Of a stretch of DNA of 60,812 nucleotides, positions 8,206 to 17,397 are shown in pieces. This DNA is from Leptospira jelokensis (lineage in GTDB: Bacteria; Spirochaetota; Leptospiria; Leptospirales; Leptospiraceae): NCBI RefSeq assembly GCF_004769635.1, contig NZ_RQGH01000006.1, positions 1 through 60,812 of the forward strand, in the 5' to 3' direction. A program made the translations under genes and the position numbers. The notes beneath the pieces are model-generated. The model worked only from the letters and a program-made list of their open reading frames with translations. It was not told the DNA's origin and made no database searches. How positions within the stretch are numbered: position 1 is the stretch's first letter; each line of letters opens with the position of its first letter.

Positions 8206-9522
8206 TTATAAAAAAGTAGTGATTCCAAATCCAATGTGGAGGGCTTTCCCTCCGTAACTGAAGTTTGGATTTTCCGATGAAGGCTCACGTTTAACAATTT
8301 CTCTCGAACTCCACGACTGGTAGTCCAGTACAAAATCTAAAACAACTGCTTTTTTAAGCCCAGTGAGATAAGAAGAAGATTGATCGGTTATTACATAACT
8401 CATTCCAAACGTATAAATGTTTCGATCAAAATCAAGTAGGTTGGCCCTACCACTAGAATCCCCAATCGCACTAGGTCTTCTTGCATAACCCAAGCGAAAA
8501 CTTGTATCTGGCCTAAAGAGGTATTCAAATCCTAACCTTAAATTGGTGGTGTCTTTTACTTCTGGGTTTTGGTTGTATGTGGACTTTGTTCTGGATAATT
8601 TATATTCACTCCATTTTTCTAGATTCACATCAAAAGCGAAACGGTATCGATCTTTTAAGAGGTAAGAGATTCCAGATGTATATACTTTTGGTTGGTATAA
8701 ATCAAGTAAGGCCAAATCTAAATCCAATTGGATGCCGAGTAATGTTGTTTGAGCCCTCGTTGTCACAGGGTCTATTGATAAAAAACTTTCGCTTCTAAAT
8801 GATAATCCAAAGTCAAACTGGTTCCAATGGAATTGTAATCCATAGATAGGATTGATGATTGGTTTGATTTGTAATATGACTTGTTGGTCAGGAGTGGATT
8901 CCTCTTTTGCGATGGGAACGTTTTTTAATAATACAGACCCACCACCTCTCACAAATGCATTAAAGCCAATACCAAAATAGAGATGATCTTTCCATAACTC
9001 ATAAGCAAGTCCTCCCATAATACTTGGCCTTTCATTGGCAGCACCCGATTGGATGGGTCTCGGGACATTGGGATTTTGATCGTTGATGGTTACAATATTA
9101 CCAGTGGCTGGGCTTACGATATGCAGCCCAAAACGAAGTTTATTTTCCATGTTGTAAATTTCATTTAAACTAAAGGTCAGTCCAAATGTGAGATGGTGGT
9201 CTTTTGTATTCGAAAGACTTTCCCTTCTTTGTAAATTTGTGCTGATTTTTGGATCAACATGATGATAAGAAAAGCTTACTTCATGAAAATTAAGTCGTTC
9301 TTCTTTTGGATTCGCGGTTGAATTTTCGCGAATGACTTCTTGTTCATTTTTTCTTGCGAGTCCTGCAATATTGTAAAGTGGTGCCGACGAATGGTTAACA
9401 AAAGAAGAAACAGCCCCTGCCATACCCGCTTGTTTGGGATACCCGCCATAAACATCACCATAGGAGCCGGCATGCACATAACGCACGCTAAATAAAAGTA
9501 TGATACAATAGATAGTTTTCAT
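8206..9522 (-). CDS. FadL/OmpP1-type outer-membrane transport protein
   Basis: A signal peptide (about 18 residues, ending VHA) precedes GSYGDVYGGYPKQAGMAGAV and SSAPLYNIAGL, the counterpart of the FadL hallmark near the plug domain (NPAGL, here with Ile for Pro). The remainder is a beta-strand pattern ending in an aromatic/aliphatic terminus (GFGITTFL) typical of outer-membrane barrels. FadL-type channels import long-chain fatty acids, alkanes and aromatics across the outer membrane. It is the last of a five-gene minus-strand operon; its ATG overlaps the stop of the preceding lipoprotein gene (TAATG), which implies translational coupling. With an AlkB-type hydroxylase in the same operon, a hydrophobic substrate is likely; its identity is unknown. 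Confidence 0.8.
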   Translation of the reverse strand: MKTIYCIILLFSVRYVHAGSYGDVYGGYPKQAGMAGAVSSFVNHSSAPLYNIAGLARKNEQEVIRENSTANPKEERLNFHEVSFSYHHVDPKISTNLQRRESLSNTKDHHLTFGLTFSLNEIYNMENKLRFGLHIVSPATGNIVTINDQNPNVPRPIQSGAANERPSIMGGLAYELWKDHLYFGIGFNAFVRGGGSVLLKNVPIAKEESTPDQQVILQIKPIINPIYGLQFHWNQFDFGLSFRSESFLSIDPVTTRAQTTLLGIQLDLDLALLDLYQPKVYTSGISYLLKDRYRFAFDVNLEKWSEYKLSRTKSTYNQNPEVKDTTNLRLGFEYLFRPDTSFRLGYARRPSAIGDSSGRANLLDFDRNIYTFGMSYVITDQSSSYLTGLKKAVVLDFVLDYQSWSSREIVKREPSSENPNFSYGGKALHIGFGITTFL

Positions 9523-12500
9523 TATTTTTTAGAAAATACAAAATTGAAATGATCAAACAAACTGAGTTCGTTATTACGATTGGCTTGGTCCAAAAACCAA
9601 TAATCTGTTTGCATTGGTTTGGCCTCAGAACTTAGGATTTGGGAGAAGAGTTGGAAGGTTTGGCTTACGTTGTAAAATAAATCGTTTTTATCTTTTGAAG
9701 GAATTTGGATCATAGAACTTTTACAAAATTTTTCCAAGTCCAACCAAATTTCAGAAAAGGAATATTCGCTAATGGTTCGTTTGTAAAAATACTCAAAAAA
9801 CGAAGACTCACCCGTTAAAGACTCCAAAATTTGTAACACAGGAATTGATTTTCCTGAAACTTCTTCGAGTAGATTGGGTAAAGTTTCTGAAAGGAACAAA
9901 CTAACTCGATACCGTGGGTTTCCATTTTCTAAGATAAAAATTTGACCTAACCATTCTAAGATTCCATAAATCTCTCCTGAAGTTAAATTCGCATCTGATA
10001 ATGTTAAAAAAACAGTTTTGAATTGATTGCTATAAGAGTATGGTGACTTTGCATTGAGTAAGGTAGAAAAAAAAGATTCTATATCATCAATGAATGAATA
10101 AGCAGAGTGATTCGGATTTTTCCCTCGCTCAATCACCAAACTACTAATGTAGTCCTCGATTCCATTGGAAAACTGATTGATGGAAAATTGATTGGACTCA
10201 GGACTTTCTACATCCAATTTCCATTCGTAAAATAACTGTTGTAAACCTATGATGGCTAAGGAACGACTCTCCTTATGATTAGGATCCCCAAATTGATAAA
10301 TTGTTTCTAGTAAAGATGAAAGGAGACGGCCTTTACTCATTGCATTCAGGATACCATCATTCCATTTCCTTTGGTTTTCTATGAGAAAAGATAAATGGGA
10401 TCGAAGTTGTGTATTTGGGTAATACAATGCCAGGTTTGGCATATTGGGGGAGCGAATTCCAAAAGCACCAGAATTCCCTCGAATCCGATACTGCCTGGTC
10501 ATAACATTTCTGTTAGGTGATGCTGTGTCCTCTGTATCACTTGCCGCAGTTGGATCTAAACTTTCAAATAAAAATGGCCGGTTCAATACTTGGATAAAAT
10601 TTGTTAACAATGTAAATGAATTTTTATTTTGTGATGGATCTGAAGTTAAAACAGATGCGTGGGCAATTGAAGAAATAATTGGCAAAAGGTGATTTCGTTT
10701 TTCCCAAAGGGAACCAAATGATATTTCTCGAATATTACCTTCGGCTAAAAAGCCAAGCCGTTCGACACTAGGAAATCCTGCTGATATGACTGGAGGAATT
10801 GGTCCATAAAATTCCGAAGGAGAATTGAATTTAGAAAACAAAAGTCGATACACTTGTTGGAAAGTTGTATCATCCACAAAACCTAAATTACTGCTGGCAT
10901 TTGCGCTGATCCCATAACCCCATACCTCAACCAAAAAACAAGAATCACCTGCTAAATTGGAAAAGTTTTGTAAGTTTCCTTGGGATTTGATATCATTTTT
11001 AATGAATGTATTTGCATGTAACCACCTTCCTGAATCAAACTCACTGCATTGCGATTCGTTGCAGTATGGTTTCACATCTATGAGACCTTTTAAACCATTT
11101 GCAATGATGACAATATAAACTGCATCTTGGATAGTATCACCTAAAGCTTCCAAAGCAACTGGCACAACGATCACATATCGTTTTTGGTACATTAACCAAT
11201 AAAAGTTTTTGTAAAATGCTTCTTCGTCCGATCCAACGGCTCTCTCGTTTTCTGGTATATTAATTTCTGTTATGTGATAGTCACTTCCATTACTAGAATC
11301 GAATTCTGGGTATTCAATGCCACCAAGCCCAACCCCTCGGACTTCACCATTTTCGGAATTGCGTACGCCGATTTTATATTTTGAAGTGTTCCATTCTTTT
11401 TGATAAATCAAATCATTACCAAAGGAGTCCTTGTAAACACGTCCATCGACAGTTTCAATTTGACCTAAATCATTTTTTCTGTTTTGGTTATAATATGGTC
11501 CTTGGCCCGAATACAACACCGAACTGAAACTTGCAAGGATCCAAGGTAAGGTCTTTGAATAAATAGGATCATTTGCATTGCTCAATATGACATCGTTTTC
11601 TATGCGTGATAGAACAGCAGTATTCAGGTTTACGTTTTCAACCACTCCATTTTTTTTCACTCGTCCAGAGATCGCCGAGTTCCAAATCGCTGCCGAGATT
11701 CCAAGGTTAGAAATTGAAGTACTCCGTTTGAATGTAACAGGTGAGTTGTTGAGTGTATAGGTTGTTTGATTTGATAATTGAACAGATGTGGTATTGGCTG
11801 CAGTGACGATTGTTCCGTTTGGGATTCCAATTCCGAAAACAGAATCCCCGTTTTGGATGGCCAAATCTGAATTTGGCAAACTGAGAACTTGTGTGGCACT
11901 GTTGGCATTTGCATTACGAACTACAATTCCAACTGATTTCAATTTTGATGATAAGCTAAAAAGGGAATCACCTAATGTAATGACACCACCAGATGAAGAT
12001 TCAATTTGTGGTTCAAAAGGATCATTTGACCAGTAGTATCCAAAATCATTTGTCACACCAATTGTAAATAATAAATGTTCCAATAAAGAAATTGATTCTC
12101 CATAAACATCCAAGGTGCGATTTCTACTAAACAAATCAGCACTTAACATTTGGTAGAAGGAATCATTTGCTTTTTTTAATGAAGATGTGAACCTAAGTTT
12201 GTGGTAAGACTCCGCAATGTTTGAAATGTATGAATCATTCTGGTTTTTAATCAAGTTTGTTGGAGGAACAATGATTTGGCGAAGATTAATGATGAAGTCT
12301 TTCAAAAAAAAATGAATTTGGCTTGAGTGGTTAGGGTTGGAGTAAATCGTATTGAATTTTGTCCCTTGTGGTGTATAATAATCCTCTAAATTAATCAATA
12401 ATTCTTTTAAGCTTGTACCACTTCGTTTGAACCCAGATCCAATGCCCGTTTGGTAAGAAAAACCTTCACCTATTCCCCCAATCATTTCAGATAAGGAGGA

Positions 12501-13154
12501 ATAAAATTCAGGACTTTTGTATTGTAATATCCCTGATAGAATATTTGTTATGCCAGCTCGAGTTTGTTCATTTTGGATGATTAGTTTTCCAAAGATCCTT
12601 TCGATTTTTTTAATAAACGAAATTAGGTCTGCATCTTTTAGATTTTCATTGATCCTTTGGATGGAAAGAACGATCGCAGATTCTGATTTGCTTCGTAATA
12701 ATTCTTTAAATGTTTGATTGGAAATTGGTATAAGATTTGGTAATAAATCAAATTGAGATTTTCTGATTTTATCTAAACTTGTTGAAACTGATATGAATAA
12801 ATTTGGTTTGTTTTCTCTAAGAAATTGGAGCTCATCGGAAATAAAGCGTAATGATTGTTTGATGGCGTTACTTTCATCATTGAAAAGGTATCCTAAATGC
12901 AATAGAATATTGGATAAATTCCCCCGAATTGGTTCTAGGGAAGAGTTTAATCGAATGTTAAATTCGACTGCTTCTAGTTTGGTGAGTCCACTTTTTAAGG
13001 CCGGGAACCCATCAAATAAAGTAAACAGTTGGATCCCAGTTTGATTGAATATTCCATCCCAAAAAAGATTTTTATCTTGGTAATTGAGATCCTCTGATTT
13101 GCAAGATGGAAGGTATTGAAAGCAAATGAGTAATATTATAATTTTAGCTTTCAT
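9522..13154 (-). CDS. Giant lipoprotein (1210 aa), unknown function
   Basis: The N-terminus is a lipoprotein signal with a good lipobox (CFQYLPSCKSE; the modified Cys follows LPS). The first ~250 residues look alpha-helical (FNIRLNSSLEPIRGNLSNIL). Around 420-480 a short beta motif appears, GDSVFGIGIPNGTIVTAANT, of a type seen in tail-fibre-like and surface proteins; a related motif occurs in the upstream lipoprotein. The rest is not recognised and does not share the paired architecture of the two upstream lipoproteins. It starts four bases after the upstream stop and overlaps the downstream FadL start, so it is firmly within the operon. An envelope-attached partner of FadL is inferred only from this arrangement. 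Confidence 0.65.
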   Translation of the reverse strand: MKAKIIILLICFQYLPSCKSEDLNYQDKNLFWDGIFNQTGIQLFTLFDGFPALKSGLTKLEAVEFNIRLNSSLEPIRGNLSNILLHLGYLFNDESNAIKQSLRFISDELQFLRENKPNLFISVSTSLDKIRKSQFDLLPNLIPISNQTFKELLRSKSESAIVLSIQRINENLKDADLISFIKKIERIFGKLIIQNEQTRAGITNILSGILQYKSPEFYSSLSEMIGGIGEGFSYQTGIGSGFKRSGTSLKELLINLEDYYTPQGTKFNTIYSNPNHSSQIHFFLKDFIINLRQIIVPPTNLIKNQNDSYISNIAESYHKLRFTSSLKKANDSFYQMLSADLFSRNRTLDVYGESISLLEHLLFTIGVTNDFGYYWSNDPFEPQIESSSGGVITLGDSLFSLSSKLKSVGIVVRNANANSATQVLSLPNSDLAIQNGDSVFGIGIPNGTIVTAANTTSVQLSNQTTYTLNNSPVTFKRSTSISNLGISAAIWNSAISGRVKKNGVVENVNLNTAVLSRIENDVILSNANDPIYSKTLPWILASFSSVLYSGQGPYYNQNRKNDLGQIETVDGRVYKDSFGNDLIYQKEWNTSKYKIGVRNSENGEVRGVGLGGIEYPEFDSSNGSDYHITEINIPENERAVGSDEEAFYKNFYWLMYQKRYVIVVPVALEALGDTIQDAVYIVIIANGLKGLIDVKPYCNESQCSEFDSGRWLHANTFIKNDIKSQGNLQNFSNLAGDSCFLVEVWGYGISANASSNLGFVDDTTFQQVYRLLFSKFNSPSEFYGPIPPVISAGFPSVERLGFLAEGNIREISFGSLWEKRNHLLPIISSIAHASVLTSDPSQNKNSFTLLTNFIQVLNRPFLFESLDPTAASDTEDTASPNRNVMTRQYRIRGNSGAFGIRSPNMPNLALYYPNTQLRSHLSFLIENQRKWNDGILNAMSKGRLLSSLLETIYQFGDPNHKESRSLAIIGLQQLFYEWKLDVESPESNQFSINQFSNGIEDYISSLVIERGKNPNHSAYSFIDDIESFFSTLLNAKSPYSYSNQFKTVFLTLSDANLTSGEIYGILEWLGQIFILENGNPRYRVSLFLSETLPNLLEEVSGKSIPVLQILESLTGESSFFEYFYKRTISEYSFSEIWLDLEKFCKSSMIQIPSKDKNDLFYNVSQTFQLFSQILSSEAKPMQTDYWFLDQANRNNELSLFDHFNFVFSKK

Positions 13155-13158
13155 AGGA

Positions 13159-16100
13159 TTATAGATTACAATTTCCCCAAAAGGTATAATTCGATAATTT
13201 TAGGTTGATGAGAAGGTAAGGATTTGATTCTGCAGTTGTACCACTCAGAGTTGAATATTGGGTTGGATAAGGTAATGTAACAAGATCGTTGATCCGAATT
13301 CCGCAGTTGGCTGCAATTTTATTTCCACTTGCATTTGGATCTTCTTTTGTGCCAGTCGTATATGAATAGTTTGGTGATCCGTAAAGATTGTCCTTTGCGA
13401 GAGATGCATTTTTTTTCTCCAAAGGAACGTATTCCAAAACATAATTGATCACTGGTATGATTAATTTTTGGATGGTTGGTTGGAATACTTCTTTGATTCC
13501 ATCTGGATTCAATCCACTTGGATTGTCATTGTAAGTGTCTATAACTTCTAAACTATAAAATAAATCCAAATCATTATTTGGATTTCCATCATTAAATCCG
13601 TTTCGCACTGCATCACAGTCGATTTTTTTGAATCCAATTGCTAAATTGGCATTCGGAATATCAATATCGTTATTATCATCACATAAATTGAATTGAACTG
13701 CAGATACTTGGTAATAATCATTTTCTGATCCATTGCAGTGAGAAGGGTTTAGTCCTGGGCAACCAACGGCAGAAGTGAATTTGCCGGCACCAAACAAGAG
13801 TTTAGTAGATATACCTACTTTTAATGTTGTTAAAAGGTATTCATCATTTCCTTGTTTGCCATAAATTCTGAAAATAAGGTCAGTCCACTCAAAATCCATC
13901 AAAGGAGATTTTCCGTTATTAACTGTAACCGATTGATTCGTGTTCGAAAAACGTACATTTGGTGGTAGTAGAGGTTCCACTTTGAAAAAGATATCGTCAG
14001 TCTTTTGGATGGTTTTGATTTGCCCTTGTGAGTTTTTGAATTGAATTGAATTTCGACCAGGTGCCAAAACTTTTAAAATGGAATCTGCTTTTAGTAAAAT
14101 TTGGAAGATTTGGAATAAACGATCACCGTCTCCACGAAACGTTTTGATTTGATCAGCAAAACTTTGGTTTAGTTTTAAATTCAGTATCCCATTCCACCAA
14201 AAATGATATAAGGTTTGGTTGATCGTATCAGAGTGAACTCCGACAAGAACACCTGAACCATCTGGATCATTTATTTTTCCCGTACCTTGGTTGCCATTTA
14301 CGGAAGAACGGGTTAGTTGGGATCTAGGTGGAGTTCCGTTACTATACATTAAAAAACTATTTTCAAATCCAAAACCTTGGTGTGGTAAACTTGGTTTATC
14401 ACTTAAATCATTTCGATTCAAACAAACTGTTGAATTTGGATCTGATTTTTGGCATACACTGACAGAGGTAGCAGCTGTTAAGTCAATTCCATCTGCATGA
14501 ATGCGATTTGTATTTTCTTGTTTGAGATTCACACCAATATTGATTAGTGTTTTGTTGAATGGTGTGGGTAAATAATTTGGTAGGTTGATGTCGATACCAT
14601 TTGCATTGGTGTCTTTTCGCATTTGGTAAAACAATGCATTTAGGATATTGGGGGTAACTGACTGGATGGTGTCACGGATCACACCTTGGACAACCCTCCA
14701 TTGAATTCCAGGTATCACTGATTCTAATACAGCTTGGATGATGCTATCAAATGTTCCTGGTTTGATGGTCCGAACATTATATGCACAAATAGCAGAATTC
14801 CAAGCTGCCACTTTAAACTCCGTCGCATTCGGATTGTTAACCCAACCTGGTTGGTTTAAAATAGTAAGGTCAATGGCACCATTGGTACCTGGTATGGTGA
14901 AACTGGCAAAAGCTTGGGCTAAATGAAAATTGATATTGGGATCATAATTTAAAAATTCAGCGCCTGCATTACAACCTCCACTTGGACTCATTAAAAAATC
15001 TACATCGTAGACCGCACCGTTTGCAAGCCCACCCGCAAGCCCACCACCTGAATGCATAAACAATCGTAAGGTGCCTTTTAATCTTTTTCCATTCAGGTTG
15101 ATATTCACTTGACCATTTTGTGTGGCACCAGCAGCAGGAATGAGTTGGACTAGTAAGTTATCATTCGGTATAGTGTTTGTTGTATTTTCAATTGTCATGT
15201 TTGTCACATAAACATCTGATTTTCCATTGGCTAAAAACCCACCCCAAGACCAATTGATCCTACAAAATGGACCAATGGATAATAAATGATTTAACTCTTT
15301 GTTTGTTCCGTAATCATTTGGATTTGATAAACAAGTTTGGCCAAGAGCATCCACCCCTGTTAAAACAGTTCCAGTTCGTTTCGGATTTTGCATAAAGGTC
15401 CTACCAATGTTTACAGTGGTTGCCATCACTGAAGCAGAACTTGAGTTGGAAACTGTCCAGACATTTCCACTCACTTGGTTTAAAAGAGTAGTCCCTGCTT
15501 GCAAACTTGGGTGGTTGATAAAAACTCCAGGATACAAATCATTTGAATTATCAAAACTGATTTGGTTTGATCCACTCGTTAGGTTTACAACCTTACCGAT
15601 GTCAGGCCCCGCTGTTATTTTTAGATTGGAATTGGTTTCACCAAAGCCATCATTGGCTGCTCGACTGAGGATGAGTAAGGGAGCTGTTGTGAATGTACTT
15701 GTGTTGGGACATCCATCTCCTGATGGAATCGATCCATTGGTAACGATGGATTTGACAAACGTATTAGGTGCCAAGGAAACACCACGCAGAATGTGTCCTT
15801 CTTTGATTCCAGACAAACTATTAGGTTTTACCCTTGCACAATTGTTTTCCGTGGTACCTAAAAATTCTTGGATAGGATCACTGAATATTTTTCCTCCAAT
15901 GCGAAAGTTGTCAGAGAGTGTTGTGAAACTGCCATTGGATTTGAATAACCGTTCTAACAACCTACCTAAAACATTGATTCCTTGGTTTCCTGTCCCCATA
16001 TTGACTCTTGCAGTGGAAGGATTTGGTTCATTAGGATTTGGTGAAGTAGTCCCGTAGTGAAACCCAAAGACCCGATAATATAGTTTTGCACCTTTTTTGA

Positions 16101-17397
16101 TTTCTAAGTAGTATGTATTGGCTCCATCGGATGGCCTGAGGTTTAGATCAGAAATGGTAGATAAATTTATATTGGTTTGCCAAGGGATAAACGATGTCGT
16201 TGGTGGATTGTTTAATTTTTTGATTTTTATTTCATCTGCTTCCAAAAATTCCGATATTGTCGTTTGGATCGTAACTTCTGGGGTAAATACTTTGTTTATG
16301 ATAGCAGATTTGAAGTTAGGTGTTGGGTGTATCGAATAACCGTTCTGTAATGATATTTGAAAATAAAATGCAGGCTCTGTGATGAATTCTGTAACTAATT
16401 TTTGTCCTATACAATTTCCTTCATCGATCCTCCTAACACATTGGATTGTATTGTTAGAACCATATAACCTAGCGTCTGGCAATATGATATAATAGCGGGT
16501 ATTAGGTTCTAAAACATCTAATGGATCCAATACTAACTGTCTATGTGAATTCCAATAACAATTACCAACAATCGCTTGGTTTTCATCATTCGGATTTTTA
16601 GTTATCTTAAGTAAACTTCCTCCATAAGGATTGATTCCAGGAAACCCATATGCATTTTGAAGGTTTTGGCAAATAGAATCCTGGTCCACCGAATGCGAAA
16701 ATTCAATGATTATGGAATCTGACCTGGAAACTACCGAATAGGGTTTCATCACGATCGCACTGGCGTTCGTAGAACCGATCCCTCGAAGTTCCAAAAGTTT
16801 TTCTGGTTGGTTGGGATCATCTGAAACGATGCGTAAACTCCCTGATTTGCTCCCTGAATTTGTGGGTTGGAATTCAATTTCAAACTCAACAAATTGATTG
16901 GGTGAAAGGATTATATTTTGTGTGCCGTTATAGATACCCAAATTGATAAATTGAAATTGGTTAGTTTGGGAAGTAATTTCTGTGGAGACAATCGTGACCG
17001 AATCATTGCCTACATTTTTTAACCTAACTAATTTTTTTTCAGAAGTTCCAATCTGTTTCTCAGCAAAATGAAAAATTGAAGCATTCGAATAATCATTCCC
17101 ATCAATTTCTAATTTCAATGTTCTAATCAAAGTTTGGTTGCCACCAGGGGCCGAAATAAAACTTAAGTCTAAGTTTGGCGGTAAATTGGGGACTTGACCG
17201 TTATTTGAACCAATGACAACATCACTAGCATTTGGTGGTGTGATGTTGTTAAAGTCGGTTGATTGCCCAACATTGGAATTTTGAGAGTTATTGTTTGTAA
17301 AAAATGATTCCAATAAGTTTTGGAATGAATTTTTTTCCTTTTGTCCACCAACACAAGAAATGACGAATAGAATACAAACAAAAATGATTTTTTTCAT
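13159..17397 (-). CDS. Giant lipoprotein (1413 aa) with ASH-like domain and BPI/CETP-like (TULIP) halves
   Basis: MKKIIFVCILFVISCVGG is a lipoprotein signal. Start ATG 17397 overlaps the upstream stop (ATGA), which favours it over the codon at 17406. Residues ~95-215 form an ASH/choice-of-anchor-D-like beta domain ending DDPNQPEKLLELRGIG. From about residue 700 to the end the protein is paralogous to the next upstream lipoprotein: IGPFCRI, KSDVYVTNMTIE, NGKRLKGTL, a helix-rich VVQGVIRDTIQSVTPNILNA stretch, INLPNYLPTPFNKT, DTINQTLYHFWWNG, IIPVINYVLEYVPLE, and a C-terminal FWGNC. The order matches two-domain BPI/LBP/CETP lipid-transfer proteins; this is my inference from landmarks, not a computed match. 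Two GT-rich beta motifs near 500-650 resemble surface-fibre repeats. Likely outer-membrane lipid binding. Confidence 0.65.
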   Translation of the reverse strand: MKKIIFVCILFVISCVGGQKEKNSFQNLLESFFTNNNSQNSNVGQSTDFNNITPPNASDVVIGSNNGQVPNLPPNLDLSFISAPGGNQTLIRTLKLEIDGNDYSNASIFHFAEKQIGTSEKKLVRLKNVGNDSVTIVSTEITSQTNQFQFINLGIYNGTQNIILSPNQFVEFEIEFQPTNSGSKSGSLRIVSDDPNQPEKLLELRGIGSTNASAIVMKPYSVVSRSDSIIIEFSHSVDQDSICQNLQNAYGFPGINPYGGSLLKITKNPNDENQAIVGNCYWNSHRQLVLDPLDVLEPNTRYYIILPDARLYGSNNTIQCVRRIDEGNCIGQKLVTEFITEPAFYFQISLQNGYSIHPTPNFKSAIINKVFTPEVTIQTTISEFLEADEIKIKKLNNPPTTSFIPWQTNINLSTISDLNLRPSDGANTYYLEIKKGAKLYYRVFGFHYGTTSPNPNEPNPSTARVNMGTGNQGINVLGRLLERLFKSNGSFTTLSDNFRIGGKIFSDPIQEFLGTTENNCARVKPNSLSGIKEGHILRGVSLAPNTFVKSIVTNGSIPSGDGCPNTSTFTTAPLLILSRAANDGFGETNSNLKITAGPDIGKVVNLTSGSNQISFDNSNDLYPGVFINHPSLQAGTTLLNQVSGNVWTVSNSSSASVMATTVNIGRTFMQNPKRTGTVLTGVDALGQTCLSNPNDYGTNKELNHLLSIGPFCRINWSWGGFLANGKSDVYVTNMTIENTTNTIPNDNLLVQLIPAAGATQNGQVNINLNGKRLKGTLRLFMHSGGGLAGGLANGAVYDVDFLMSPSGGCNAGAEFLNYDPNINFHLAQAFASFTIPGTNGAIDLTILNQPGWVNNPNATEFKVAAWNSAICAYNVRTIKPGTFDSIIQAVLESVIPGIQWRVVQGVIRDTIQSVTPNILNALFYQMRKDTNANGIDINLPNYLPTPFNKTLINIGVNLKQENTNRIHADGIDLTAATSVSVCQKSDPNSTVCLNRNDLSDKPSLPHQGFGFENSFLMYSNGTPPRSQLTRSSVNGNQGTGKINDPDGSGVLVGVHSDTINQTLYHFWWNGILNLKLNQSFADQIKTFRGDGDRLFQIFQILLKADSILKVLAPGRNSIQFKNSQGQIKTIQKTDDIFFKVEPLLPPNVRFSNTNQSVTVNNGKSPLMDFEWTDLIFRIYGKQGNDEYLLTTLKVGISTKLLFGAGKFTSAVGCPGLNPSHCNGSENDYYQVSAVQFNLCDDNNDIDIPNANLAIGFKKIDCDAVRNGFNDGNPNNDLDLFYSLEVIDTYNDNPSGLNPDGIKEVFQPTIQKLIIPVINYVLEYVPLEKKNASLAKDNLYGSPNYSYTTGTKEDPNASGNKIAANCGIRINDLVTLPYPTQYSTLSGTTAESNPYLLINLKLSNYTFWGNCNL

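Noticed and set aside
15407..16057. Long plus-strand open frame (216 codons) opposite the giant lipoprotein
   Set aside because: Antisense shadow of a coherent minus-strand coding sequence; no signal, domain or ribosome site.
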